From Terebella lapidaria (taxonomy: Eukaryota > Annelida > Polychaeta > Terebellida > Terebellidae), in assembly GCA_949152475.1 (NCBI GenBank), contig OX424564.1:992001-1056000 (forward strand): a stretch of DNA of 64,000 nt, written 5' to 3'. Below, in pieces: positions 48,027 through 58,199 of the stretch. Each line of letters opens with the position of its first letter. The stretch's first letter is position 1. Under the pieces are notes generated by a model, which made no database searches, was not told the origin of the DNA, and saw only the letters and a list, made by a program, of their open reading frames with translations. The position numbers were made by a program, and so were the translations under genes.

Positions 48027-51000
48027 GACCGAAATCGATACCTAACTTCGGCTTCAGGGTTTTGGCAATCGCTGTCCGATAACCCGCTAACGTCGAAGGG
48101 GCAAGCCCTTGATTAAATTTCTGCAAGAGAAACTCAGAAATCAAGGGAGCAGTGGTTTTGAATGGACTAATCTTCCTGCCACGACACCAAGCACAGAACG
48201 CGGTCCATTTTGACTGGTAGACTGCCAGAGAAGATTTTCTATTTGATCGGGCGATCCTAGCGGACACCTCCTTTGAAAATCCCTTCTTTCTGTAACAACG
48301 CTCGACAATATCCAGGCATGAAGGTTCAGGCTTGCCGGTACCTGATGAAACATGCTGGATCGAGGTTGTTTGAGAAGATCCCAACGATCCGGGAGCTGAC
48401 GTGGATGATCGACTATCAACTCCAGAAGGTCCGGGAACCACGACTTCTGCGGTAGACACGGGGCTATCAACATCAGTCTGCACTGGTGAGAACGAAATTT
48501 CGATAGCACCTTCTCCAACAGGACGGCTGGCGGATACGCATACGCAAACATCCCGTCCCAATTCGTGGACATGGCATCCACCGCTAGCGCAGTCGGATCC
48601 GGAATTGGCGAAACAAACGATGGGAGTTTGTGATTCCATCGGGTCGCAAACAGATCCACCATCGGCGAGCCCCACAGATCGCATAGGGAGCGAAACACTT
48701 CCGGGGAAAGACTCCATTCCATTGCCTGGATTTGGCCTCTCCTGGATAGACGATCGGCCCACACATTCATGTGACCGGGAATATGACGGGCCGAGATCTT
48801 GATGTCGTTTTGACGACACCATTGCAGGAGATCGATAGTCGCTCGGCATAACGTCACCGACTTCGTTCCGCCCTGCTTGTTGATATATGCCATGACCGTC
48901 GAGTTGTCCGTGGCTAACAACATTGTCTGAGCGCGAAACTGCGACTGCCAATGTTCGAGAGCGAGCGCTACCGCCTGCATTTCGAGGAGATTGATATGAC
49001 ATTGACGTTGAAGCGGCGACCATGTGCCCGACACTTCGTTGTCGTCCCAATGTGCTCCCCATCCCTCCAAACTGGCATCCGTAAACAGATGTCTGGAGGG
49101 TAGCGGCGGACGGAATGGGGCCCCCCGCAATAAATTTGCAGGGTCCAGCCACCACTTGAGCTCGGCAATCACTTCGGCGGACACTGGAATCAAGTCTGAC
49201 ATCTGACCCGTTGACTGAGACCAGTGGGATTGGAGATGGAGCTGAATGGGACGCATATGAAGGCGACCCATTGGGACCAACTTTTCCGTCGCCGCCAGAA
49301 TTCCTAACAGGGACTGCCACTTGCGGGCCGATTGAGGAACTCCCTGCAGGAAACCTTGCGACAGCGCGGATAATTTTGATTGACGATCCGCCGTTGGCAA
49401 CACAGTCTCTGAGATAGTCAGAAATCGATATCCCAAGAAGACGAAGTCGCGCCGCAGAGACAAGTCGGACTTTTTGTGGTTGATCTTGAAACCCATACGG
49501 GTGCACAAATCTACCACCCACTGAGCTTGTGAGCGTAATGTGTCTGGGCATTGATGCCTGATCAACCAGTCGTCCAGATACTGGTATAGGAAAATACCCT
49601 GTTTGTGAGCAAGGATCTGCACCTCGCGAGCTACCATGGTGAAGATCCACGGCGCTGTGGACAGGCCGAACGGGAGAGCCCTGAACTGCCACACTTGGCC
49701 CTGATATAGGAACCGGAGGTATTTCCTGATTGAAGGTTTCATGGGAACATGAAAGTAAGCGTCTTTCAGGTCGATCGTGACCACCCACGAACCGCGGGAC
49801 ATCACGGACCTGATCTGTTCCGGCGTCTCCATGGAGAACGTGGGAATCTGAAGAAATCTGTTTAGGGGAGAGAGGTCGATCACGGGACGCCAACCCCCTG
49901 AAGCCTTCGGAACTACGAATAGAACACTGTAAAATCCGGGAGATTTTGGAGCCGGTTCTACCGCCCGTTTTTCTATCATGGCCAAAATTTCCTCGTGTAA
50001 CACGCGACGACGTTCGGCGTCGTTTGACAGAGAAAAGCCTCTCGGAGTACTTGAGAGAGGAGGAAACTGGTCCTCGAACTTCAGACCGAACCCTCGTCTG
50101 AGCGTTGAGACGACCCAGGGGCTGGCCCCGAGCCGCTCCCACTCTTGCCAAAAGAGTTGGAGACGTGCGCCTACCGGCTGGTCTATGGTTGGAACCACGA
50201 CGGGACCAACCTCTGGGCCGCCACGGTGCTCTGGAGGAGAATTCGGTCCAGAAACGGCGGAAATACATACCCTTAGCTTTTGTTTCCCCTGCTGGTTTGG
50301 GGCTGGAGGGGCGACCTCGTCCTCGCCCGCCTCGGGATGAACCGGCAGGGGCCCCGCGAAAGGGCAGACCCGAGGCTCGGCCCTTGCCCTTCCCGGAAGC
50401 CCCGCCACGCTGGACCTGCTGGGGTTGAGCCTGCTGGGGACGTTTCATTGCTGCAGCCACGGACTTTGCCAGCTTCTCAGTCGCCTGAGCCGATAACATG
50501 GCAGCCTCCGAAAACGACTTTTCAGTAGACCTCTTATCGCTGGCCGACTTCGCCTGTTGCAAGTCCTCCGACAGGTCCGGAAGCAGAAGCGAAGTAGCCG
50601 GGCCTGACTCCGGGACGACCGGCGCTAGCCTCAGTCTAGCGAGAAGATCCTCCGGCATGTCGAAACGGACGGACTGTAGCAGAGCGTCTCGCCTCCAGAG
50701 CTCCGAGACCCAAACAGCGTGTGAGTCCAACGAAGCTCGGTCTGCCACGCCTAGACCTATGGACGTCAAGAGCGAGACACAAGCCTGAAGAGTATCCGCG
50801 AGCTCGTCCCGATCCAGGTCCGGATTGTTCAGGACTTGATCCATACAAGACTGAAGCGACGTCCGCGCTGCCATGGACAACCAGTCCAGAGTAGAGTCCG
50901 CCGCGAGCCCCATCCTCAGGGAGTGCTGTACCTGGGCCAAAGACTCCCATGGAACTGAAACCGACTTGGGTTCCGAAAAGAACTTGGCATGGGCTGCCTG

Positions 51001-52413
51001 CTTCCCAAGCTGAGTAGGCCTCGACTCGAAAAGCGATGAAGAGTAGAAGTCCCCAACGGTAGGCCGTGGCGGGAAGCTTCCCACACGCACACGGCCAAGC
51101 CTCTGAGAGTCCTCCACTCTCTCCAACATGGCATTCCGCACCCCCGACGCTAGAGGGAAACGGTATGAGTCCCTAGTAGGTCTGGGTCTCTCCCGTTGTC
51201 CCGCGATCATGGAACGGGCCCTCTTCCTTGGCGGCTCCTGGTCGAAGTCGGAAGGCCACTCCGTGGGCAAGAGATCACGAACAAAATCCCTCTTCTCCGT
51301 CCACGTGAGAGGGTCGTCCTGCAAAGGCGGAGGTGCCAACGTGGACGACTCGTCATCCTCTCTGTGCCGCTTGGCGGGTCTGACCAGACCTGAGGGTCCC
51401 GGCTGTGGGTCCTGGGGGTCAGGTTCCTGCGAACGGGTACCGGGACCGTCCCGAGAAACCACCCGTTCCCCATCACCCTCCTCAGAGGACGAGGAGCTCG
51501 GCTGGGAGCGTTGCGCCACTGGAGCTACCCTCTGCTGCTTCTGCTGCTCAGCGAAGCGGCTCATGAAGGAACTCCACTGATCACAGATCTCCCGCTGAAA
51601 ACTTCGCATCTCTCGCACAATCCTCGTTTCGAAGGACGAACGGGGTGAAGAGTCAGTCCTCGGCGAAGTGGGACCCGCCCCCGCGGGGGAAGGCGAAACC
51701 GACTGGGACCCGGATCCCTGGACCGTGACAACGGACGGGGCCGAAACAGGAAGAGAGACGTCAGCAGACTCGGACTGGTCAACGTTCAAATCCTCAGCCA
51801 TCTGTGGAAGACAAGGCTCAGCTGGAGACCGGGGCCCGAGTTGCTCGGCCATGGCGACGCGAGAACCGGGAGCCACCGGGAGAAGGTGAGCCAAAAAGGG
51901 GTCTGGACAAGAAGAACGCACACCCAAAGGATGAGCGCAAAGGTCAGACACAAAGGAATGGGTCACGGGAGCCGCCGAGACGGCGCCCGGGACCCGTGAA
52001 GCTGTGGGAGAAAAACATAAATCAAAACTCATATCAGCTATCACTTTCAACAGAACTACGTCCTGCCTATGCCATCTATCCAGGGATTGGCGGTGACGGG
52101 ATTTGGCACTTGCACTGGTTCCTTGACCAGCAGAGGGGGGGCCATCAGCCACACGCTTGGCCCGGATCTCCTTCAACCCGCTAAGAGCGACCTGCCAAAA
52201 TTCGTCCGGGACATCCGCACAAAAGGCGCAGGTGGAGGACGGACGACAGAAGGACATCCTACATGCCCAACACGTTGCATGACACTCCCACTTGGGAAGA
52301 AAGTGATGACAACCACTGCACTTCATCTGCAAAATAGCAACAAGCAGTGGGCGAAAATAGGGGAAGAAATGGGCCTGGGGAGGACTACACCATTTCCTCC
52401 CAAAAAAACACAC
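47992..52413 (-). CDS. DIRS Gag-like ORF whose frame stays open into the recombinase N-terminus
   Basis: 1473 codons without a stop. Only the first ~740 are read as Gag: a Cys/His-rich N-terminus (KCSGCHHF...CHATCWACRMSFC...CAFCADVPDEFW) best started at Met 52326, then Ser/Pro-rich linkers, a helical core and a Gly/Arg-rich tail (GGRGRGRPSSPKP) that would bind nucleic acid. From ~50.2 to 48.35 kb the frame overlaps the RT ORF and looks non-functional. The last ~115 codons (IARSNRKSSLAVYQSKWTAF ... LAPSTLAGYRTAIAKTLK) are the recombinase core-binding domain. These are probably two genes, Gag and the recombinase start, joined by a chance open stretch. Confidence 0.7.
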   Translation of the reverse strand: MCFFGRKWCSPPQAHFFPYFRPLLVAILQMKCSGCHHFLPKWECHATCWACRMSFCRPSSTCAFCADVPDEFWQVALSGLKEIRAKRVADGPPSAGQGTSASAKSRHRQSLDRWHRQDVVLLKVIADMSFDLCFSPTASRVPGAVSAAPVTHSFVSDLCAHPLGVRSSCPDPFLAHLLPVAPGSRVAMAEQLGPRSPAEPCLPQMAEDLNVDQSESADVSLPVSAPSVVTVQGSGSQSVSPSPAGAGPTSPRTDSSPRSSFETRIVREMRSFQREICDQWSSFMSRFAEQQKQQRVAPVAQRSQPSSSSSEEGDGERVVSRDGPGTRSQEPDPQDPQPGPSGLVRPAKRHREDDESSTLAPPPLQDDPLTWTEKRDFVRDLLPTEWPSDFDQEPPRKRARSMIAGQRERPRPTRDSYRFPLASGVRNAMLERVEDSQRLGRVRVGSFPPRPTVGDFYSSSLFESRPTQLGKQAAHAKFFSEPKSVSVPWESLAQVQHSLRMGLAADSTLDWLSMAARTSLQSCMDQVLNNPDLDRDELADTLQACVSLLTSIGLGVADRASLDSHAVWVSELWRRDALLQSVRFDMPEDLLARLRLAPVVPESGPATSLLLPDLSEDLQQAKSASDKRSTEKSFSEAAMLSAQATEKLAKSVAAAMKRPQQAQPQQVQRGGASGKGKGRASGLPFRGAPAGSSRGGRGRGRPSSPKPAGETKAKGMYFRRFWTEFSSRAPWRPRGWSRRGSNHRPAGRRTSPTLLARVGAARGQPLGRLNAQTRVRSEVRGPVSSSLKYSERLFSVKRRRTSSRVTRGNFGHDRKTGGRTGSKISRILQCSIRSSEGFRGLASRDRPLSPKQISSDSHVLHGDAGTDQVRDVPRFVGGHDRPERRLLSCSHETFNQEIPPVPISGPSVAVQGSPVRPVHSAVDLHHGSSRGADPCSQTGYFPIPVSGRLVDQASMPRHITLTSSVGGRFVHPYGFQDQPQKVRLVSAARLRLLGISISDYLRDCVANGGSSIKIIRAVARFPAGSSSIGPQVAVPVRNSGGDGKVGPNGSPSYASHSAPSPIPLVSVNGSDVRLDSSVRRSDCRAQVVAGPCKFIAGGPIPSAATLQTSVYGCQFGGMGSTLGRQRSVGHMVAASTSMSYQSPRNAGGSARSRTLAVAVSRSDNVVSHGQLDGHGIYQQAGRNEVGDVMPSDYRSPAMVSSKRHQDLGPSYSRSHECVGRSSIQERPNPGNGMESFPGSVSLPMRSVGLADGGSVCDPMESQTPIVCFANSGSDCASGGCHVHELGRDVCVCVSASRPVGEGAIEISFSPVQTDVDSPVSTAEVVVPGPSGVDSRSSTSAPGSLGSSQTTSIQHVSSGTGKPEPSCLDIVERCYRKKGFSKEVSARIARSNRKSSLAVYQSKWTAFCAWCRGRKISPFKTTAPLISEFLLQKFNQGLAPSTLAGYRTAIAKTLKPKLGIDFGHDESLTAQFRD
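48141..50408 (-). CDS. DIRS reverse transcriptase / RNase H with C-terminal DIRS domain
   Basis: 755 codons, intact. RT: fingers FVVPKASGGWRPVIDLS (~164-180), motif A TIDLKDAYF (Asp213), motif B LPFGLSTAP (245-253), motif C YLDD (277-280). RNase H: FTDAS Asp444, LLEMQ Glu476, ATDNST Asp501, VWADRLSR Asp552. Beyond ~560 comes the DIRS-specific region (MVDLFATRWNHKLPSF, AYAYPPAVLLEKVL, SWFPDLLELI) often described as DAM-methyltransferase-like. Its enzymatic motifs are not clear to me. The product copies element RNA into DNA. The start is uncertain, because the frame overlaps Gag and the enzyme may be made by frameshift or internal initiation. Confidence 0.9.
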   Translation of the reverse strand: MAGLPGRARAEPRVCPFAGPLPVHPEAGEDEVAPPAPNQQGKQKLRVCISAVSGPNSPPEHRGGPEVGPVVVPTIDQPVGARLQLFWQEWERLGASPWVVSTLRRGFGLKFEDQFPPLSSTPRGFSLSNDAERRRVLHEEILAMIEKRAVEPAPKSPGFYSVLFVVPKASGGWRPVIDLSPLNRFLQIPTFSMETPEQIRSVMSRGSWVVTIDLKDAYFHVPMKPSIRKYLRFLYQGQVWQFRALPFGLSTAPWIFTMVAREVQILAHKQGIFLYQYLDDWLIRHQCPDTLRSQAQWVVDLCTRMGFKINHKKSDLSLRRDFVFLGYRFLTISETVLPTADRQSKLSALSQGFLQGVPQSARKWQSLLGILAATEKLVPMGRLHMRPIQLHLQSHWSQSTGQMSDLIPVSAEVIAELKWWLDPANLLRGAPFRPPLPSRHLFTDASLEGWGAHWDDNEVSGTWSPLQRQCHINLLEMQAVALALEHWQSQFRAQTMLLATDNSTVMAYINKQGGTKSVTLCRATIDLLQWCRQNDIKISARHIPGHMNVWADRLSRRGQIQAMEWSLSPEVFRSLCDLWGSPMVDLFATRWNHKLPSFVSPIPDPTALAVDAMSTNWDGMFAYAYPPAVLLEKVLSKFRSHQCRLMLIAPCLPQKSWFPDLLELIVDHPRQLPDRWDLLKQPRSSMFHQVPASLNLHAWILSSVVTERRDFQRRCPLGSPDQIENLLWQSTSQNGPRSVLGVVAGRLVHSKPLLP

Positions 52414-52847
52414 TAAAGTATCTGTAAACTACTCTAAAAGTAACTACAGTTGATTTTCCTGAGAAAATCCAAAACGTGATCGTGATAAAGACGATCAAAA
52501 CTCCTGAAAACTTCCAAGAATGTCTCAGCAAGACAGCTCACAACCATTCAGAAGATGGAGGAGCAAAAATAAATGGCGGTCATGGGTCATGTGACCCCGG
52601 ATGTAAAACATCACCGCATAGAACCTGAGGGGATTTTGGTTCAATTTTTTCAAAGAAATTAAGGATAAATGTCACTTGAATTTTTTTTCAAAATTCGTTT
52701 GTGACATTTGATCCTCTCCTCTTCTTTGAATGTCAAGGTAAGATTACCCAAAGTGTTTAATATAGAGGTAGTAGTATGGACATAAATAGGAAGAATTTCC
52801 ATCTTCATTACTTTTATCCGCATGTTTTTATTATGTTCATGATTAGC

Positions 52848-53021
52848 GCATTATATTTTGCTTTAGTGCTAAATGATGCAAAATAGTTCAGAAGTACACT
52901 TTTAACTTGACCTCCTAGATGGGCAAAATTTTTTTTATGTTCATGAGTAGCGCATTATATTTTGCTTTAGTGCTAAATGATGCGAAATAGTTTAGAAGTA
53001 CACTCTTAACTTGACCGCCTA
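52848..53021. repeat. About 90-bp direct duplication
   Basis: tgttcatgattagcgcatta...cttgacctcctagatgggcaaaatt (52838-52928) is followed by a second copy starting tgttcatgagtagcgcatta (52938) and reaching cttgaccgcct at 53020. The second copy continues as agatgggcaaaatt only after the element at 53022-53569, which shows the insertion site. Confidence 0.75.
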
Positions 53022-53569
53022 TACTCTGATTTTTCTAACTTGTTTACACCGGTTTTTGACGATATCTTTGCGGTGCTGAATCGTATCGTTCTATAACTTG
53101 GCATACCTCACCTGGGAGTCAAACGGCAATTTTCTACCGAATTTCAGACTTCTATCGCAATAATTGAAGAAGTTGGCAATCTACCCCAATGTTAAATTTC
53201 AGCCAAAAACGGGATCTCGAGAATCTGAGCATATTCGAGGATTTGATCCTGTTTACATCCATCAGGAATCGATGTATTATTGTAATTTTAGACCAGTAGA
53301 CACATTGGGGTGTATTCTACACAAACAGGTTGATTTCGAAAGATTGCACAAAATTGTATGCGGACCCAGAAATTAAATGACGGGGCTAAATTAACATCAA
53401 TTGGGGTAGATTGCCAACTTTTTCAATTTTCGTGATAGAAGTCTGAAATTCGGTAAATAATTGCCATTCGACTCCCAAGTGAAGTATGCCAAGTTATAGA
53501 ACAATAGCTTTTAGAATCGCAAAAAATATCAGCTAAAAACAGTGTAAACGGGTTAGAAAAATCAGAGTA
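53022..53569. mobile_element. Palindromic MITE (548 bp) with TA target duplication
   Basis: The ends TACTCTGATTTTTCTAAC and GTTAGAAAAATCAGAGTA are perfect complements. Imperfect arms of about 170 bp continue inward (acttggcatacctcacctgg against caagtgaagtatgccaagtt), and the spacer is about 200 bp. TA lies on both sides (53020-53021, 53570-53571). The neighbouring unfilled duplicate reads cctagatgggc, exactly the site minus the element and one TA. TA duplication suggests Tc1/mariner-type mobilisation. Non-coding. Confidence 0.85.
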
Positions 53570-53571
53570 TA

Positions 53572-55734
53572 GATGGGCAAAATTACACGAGGGCTATTGG
53601 CTTGCTGGCGGTTGAGTTAGACTTGGCCTGCAGTTGAACTGGTCCTACCCCCTACTTGTGGGTATTCTGCATGCTTGACCGCCTAGATAGGCAACAGGAG
53701 TTGGGGTGAAATTGAGTTGAACTTGGCCCGCAGTTGAACAGTCCCTACAACCTATTGGAGATGGCTCGGAGTCGGAGAATCAGACTGTATTATCGCCCAC
53801 AATGACAAATTTTCATTTCGTTCACCATATTGAAATGCAGGATGCGATTGTTGAACCAATACATCCAAAGTTACAATAGATGTTATTTTCATTTATGAAA
53901 ACGATATACTCACTTGACATTACCTGTTTCACTAAAAAAAAACGCTAGACAGATCTATATATTTTTTCCTCTGAGCAAAGTGCAGACACTCGTGCGCCAT
54001 CTTGTGAATCGTAATGAAAATGATCTCTCGATTATATTCGCCAGATGTCGCCTTTTACTACAAGAAACTAGAAAGTTTGGTCGTTGTGACTCAAGGACAG
54101 ATTTCACTAATTCCTTCGGCCATACAAAACAATGATAAAAAGCCCAAATTCAAGTCTCCATAGCTCCGTCCCAGAACAAGATAAACCGTAGCAGCTTATA
54201 AACAAAGCTAGCCAATTCATTTCCTGATCTCACTATAGTAAGGAAAATATATGTTGATAAATTGGATTTTTTGCTACAGCTCGAATTCTGAGGGTACCCC
54301 CTTAAAACGACTGATTTTCATGCCTGACAACCCATATATATCGTTCGCCATCAGAGCCGTTCTGTGCGTGCTGTGGTCTTGAAACTCTTCGTGTGCAATG
54401 TCAACCAGCCTGGGTCAACAACCAGCCATAGCAAAATATCCCCCACCATTCTGCGGGGGATCAAGGGCATCTCCCGTTTTCAAAATAGGGAATTCTCTGA
54501 CTGTAACGGATATGACGCAATATCATTGGTGTTGTCATGACTCAACAACCCCCAGTATATCCTGCCTGCAAGGCCGCCTCATCTACACTGATCTCATATG
54601 GACATCGCCAACGCCAGTAATGAATAATTCACCCTCACCCATTCATGAGTCATCGAAACACGTAGATTCTACCCCTGACAGGTTCATTACATATGTAATA
54701 TACCATATGGTCCTGATAGTGGCACGGCGAGTCAAAGAAAGACCCTGGCAGCAGCGTGCGTGAAATGAGGATAAAAAAATCGAATATTTTTGGGGAAAAG
54801 AGGGATTGGGGTCGGGCGTGTCACTATTGGGATCAATACGGTATGACAACTTGCTAGCAGCAGCGATTAAGGGCAAATTGTAGTAATTAAAGTGGCCATT
54901 CAACTCAATGTTAAATGGCCTCATTTTGGTGATCCGTAACTGTCTAAAAAAAAAAAAAAAAAAAAAATCCCACCCTAACCACTATGCTAGTTTTATTAAT
55001 TTATGTACCTATTGGACATCGCATGATAAGCCTGAATATATTTGACGACACATAGGCCTATGATTTTTTGCTATTCTGCCTTGAATGGACCCGGGGAAAA
55101 ATACCCGAAATTATGGGTGACGATGGCCACACAAAACCCCTTCACCCCCCCAGCTCCTGAGAAGAACGACAACAAGATATTGCCTTGAAAACCGGGTCAT
55201 TATTTCCCAGCAGTGTATTCTTTCAGGTGAATATACACTCGTTCAGAAATCTGGCATAAAAAATATACGAGGTGATGTTCCACAAAAGTTTCCATTTAAA
55301 TTGCCTATGTGAGTGAACACTCGCTGATTGGCATCCTCCCATGACATACATCCAGAAGGAACGGTAGCGTCACATCTCCCATATTCAACAGACCGGGATT
55401 TTGGATAAAAATAGACCGGGATGCACTATGTAAACCGTATCTCGGTATCTCAGTAGACAGGTTGGAACACCAGATCAACAAGCTTCCACCACCTCAGAAC
55501 AATAATAAAACATAGCTCTAGCACGGTAGGCCCAACTGTGTAACAGGCAGCTAGGATGCATAACTTGAACCAGGAAGCATGAGGAAACACCTGATCGATG
55601 ATCGACAGGACATATCAAGAGTGTCCATCTCTCAAAACAACCTGACAAACGTCACGAAGATAGATGCTCAGCTTAAACTAAACATAAACGACAATGTCCC
55701 GAACATCAATTCCGGTGAAATAAAATTTCGACCT
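53572..55734. other. Unassigned intergenic sequence
   Basis: No convincing exon, repeat array or RNA gene seen. It contains a poly-A run at 54944-54967, possibly the tail of an unrecognised retroposed sequence, and otherwise unique-looking AT-rich DNA. Short open frames here lack splice-site or family support. Confidence 0.4.
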
Positions 55735-57620
55735 TATCCAGTGGAAGAGGTGCCTCCATCAACCTTTTCCAGTGGAAGAGGTGCTTCCATCGACCTTTTC
55801 CAGTTGAAGAGGTGCCTCCATCGACCTTTTCCAGTGGAAGGGGTGCCTCCATCGACCATTTCCAGTGGAAGAGGTGCCTTCATCGACCTTTTCTAGTGGA
55901 AGAGGTGCCTCCATCGACCATTTCCAGTGGAAGAGGTGCCTTCATCGACCTTTTCTAGTGGAAGAGGTGCCTCCATCGACCTTATCCAGTGGAAGAGGTG
56001 AGTCCATCGACCAATTCCAGTTGTAGAGGGGCCTCCATCGACCTTATCCAGTGGAAGAGGTGCCTCCATCGACCATATCCAGTGGAAGAGGTGCCTCCAT
56101 CGACCTTTTCCAGTTGAAGAGGTGCCTCCATCGACCTTTTCCAGTGGAAGAGGTGCCTCCATCGACCTTATCCAGTGGAAGAGGTGCCCCATCGACCTTT
56201 TCCAGTGGAAGAGGTGCCTCCATCGACCTTATCCAGTGGAAGAGGTGCCTCCGTCGACTTTTTCCAGTGAAAGAGGTGCCTCCATCGACCTTCTCCAGTG
56301 GAAGATGTGCCCCATCGACCTTTTCCAGTGGAAGAGGTGCCTCCATCGACCTTATCCAGTGGAAGATGTGCCCCATCGACCTCTTCCAGTGGAAGAGGTG
56401 CCTCCATCGACCTTATCCAGTGGAAGAGGTGCCTCCGTCGACTTTTTCCAGTGAAAGAGGTGCCTCCATCGACCTTATCCAGTGGAAGAGGTGCCCCATC
56501 GACCTTTTCCAGTGAAAGAGGTGCCTCCATTGACATTTTCTAGTGGAAGAGGTGCCTCCATCGACCTTTTCCAGTGGAAGAGGTGCCTCCATCGACCTTT
56601 TCCAGCGAAAGAGGTGCCTCCATTGACATTTTCTAGTGGAAGAGGTGCCTCCATCGACCTTTTCCAGCGAAAGAGGTGCCTCCATTGACATTTTCTAGTG
56701 GAAGAGGTGCCTCTATCGACATTTTCCAGTGGAAGAGGTGCCTCCATCGACCTTTTCCAGTGGAATAGGTGCCTCCATCGACCTTTTCCAGTGGAGGAGG
56801 TGCCCCCATCGACCGTTTCCAATGGAATAGGTGCCTCCATGGACCTTATCCAGTGGAAGTGGTGCCTCCATCGACCTTTTCGTGTGGAAGAGGTGCCTCC
56901 ATCGACCTTTTCCAGTGGAAGAGGTGCCTCCATCGACCTTCTCCAGTGGAAGGTGCCTCCTTTCCAGTGGAAGAGGTGCCTCTTTTCCAGTTGAAGAGGT
57001 GCCTCCATCGACCTTTTCCATTGAAAAAGTTGCCTCCATCGACCTTTTCTAGTGGAAGAGGTGCCTCCATAGACCTTTTCCAGTGGAAGAGGTGCCTCCA
57101 TTGACCTTATCCAGTGGAAGAGGTGCCTCCATCGGCCTTTTCCATTGAAAAAGGTGCCTCCATCGACCTTTTCCAGTGGAAGAGGTGCCCCCAGTGGAAG
57201 AGTTGCCTCCTTCGGCCTTTTCCATTGGAAGAGGTGCCTCCATCGACCTTTTCCAGTGGAAGAGGTGCCTCCATCGACCTTATCCAGTGGAAGAGGTGCC
57301 TCCATCAGCCTTTTCCAGTGGAAGAGGTGCCTCCATCGACCTTTTCCAGTGGAAGAGGTGCCTCCATCGACTTTTTCCAGTGGAAGAGGTGGCTCCGTCG
57401 ACCTTCTCCAGTGGAAGAGGTGCCTCCATCGGCCTTTTCCAGTGGGAGAGGTGCCTCCATCGACCTTTTCTAGTGGAAGAGGTCCCTCCATCGACCTTTT
57501 CCAGTGGAAGAGGTGCCTCCATCGACCTTTTCCAGTGGAAGAGGTGCCTCCATCTACCTTATCCAGTGGAAGAGGTGCCTCCATCGAATTTTTTTGCAGT
57601 GAAAGGTGCCTCCATGTGTG
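55735..57620. repeat. 31-bp minisatellite, about 60 copies
   Basis: The unit is gtggaagaggtgcctccatc then gaccttttcca, with variants (ttatcca, ttctcca, tgaaagagg, tccgtcg, some units shortened to tgccccatc). The unit contains no stop codon in most frames on either strand. As 31 is not a multiple of 3, the array yields many overlapping open frames up to 392 codons on both strands. None has a family match or splice context. Confidence 0.93.
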
Positions 57621-58199
57621 ATTCGAGAGGAGGGACCAAGCTGAGAAAAACATGATATCTCATCATTGTGTATCTCCGTGTAAATTAGGCCATATCATAT
57701 CCCACAATGTTTTAATACTGCAATTCATGATGACAGCTGACATATTATGCTGGCAAGAACACTGGCTCTTTAGTTTTGAAAAGAACTAGCTTGCTTAAAT
57801 CCGGGATTGAACAACCACACTAAGTGTGTCAACACCCCTGACCCAATACCCCCAACGCAAGTTTCGAGCAGTTATGGAGGTGTGTCTGCCCTGATAAAGA
57901 GAACAATAGCTGCCACAGCGAATCCAACGGCCTGAAGCCTCGAAAGATGTAAAGTTCCGAGCCTTCTGCCATTGTTCTTGTCATTCACATGTGGTGTTTT
58001 AATTCATGTTTATAGTATTGTCCTGGTGTGATGTTTCGTATTTTCTACATTCGTATATCTGTGAAGTGTTCTGATATTGTGACATGATAGGGCACTATAC
58101 AAAAAGCATTTTTAATAATGGATCATAATAGTAATGGATTGTAAAATAGTTACAGCATGGAACATATTCTAATGAGTAAAAGTCTATAGAACATATATT

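Larger units (their letters stand above)
46477..52792 (-). mobile_element. Near-intact DIRS1-type retrotransposon with ITRs and internal complementary region
   Basis: 6.3 kb, coding on the minus strand. Inverted terminal repeats of about 200 bp are seen (46520-46727 and 52570-52765; shared words agaagaggagaggatcaaat and aggttctatgcggtgatg). Each end has a unique extension: ggaagttttaacttgttt on the left and gacataaatagg on the right. At 46765-46858 an internal complementary region joins the reverse complements of both extensions (caagttaaaacttcctattt spans the joint). The element begins and ends with GGAA, and the joint carries a single TTCC, as the circular-intermediate model for DIRS-1 predicts. 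ORFs for Gag, RT/RNase H and recombinase follow in order. Confidence 0.9.

Noticed and set aside
55579..57655. About twenty overlapping open frames in the 31-bp array
   Set aside because: All derive from the stop-free 31-bp unit in rotating phases. No independent evidence for a gene.
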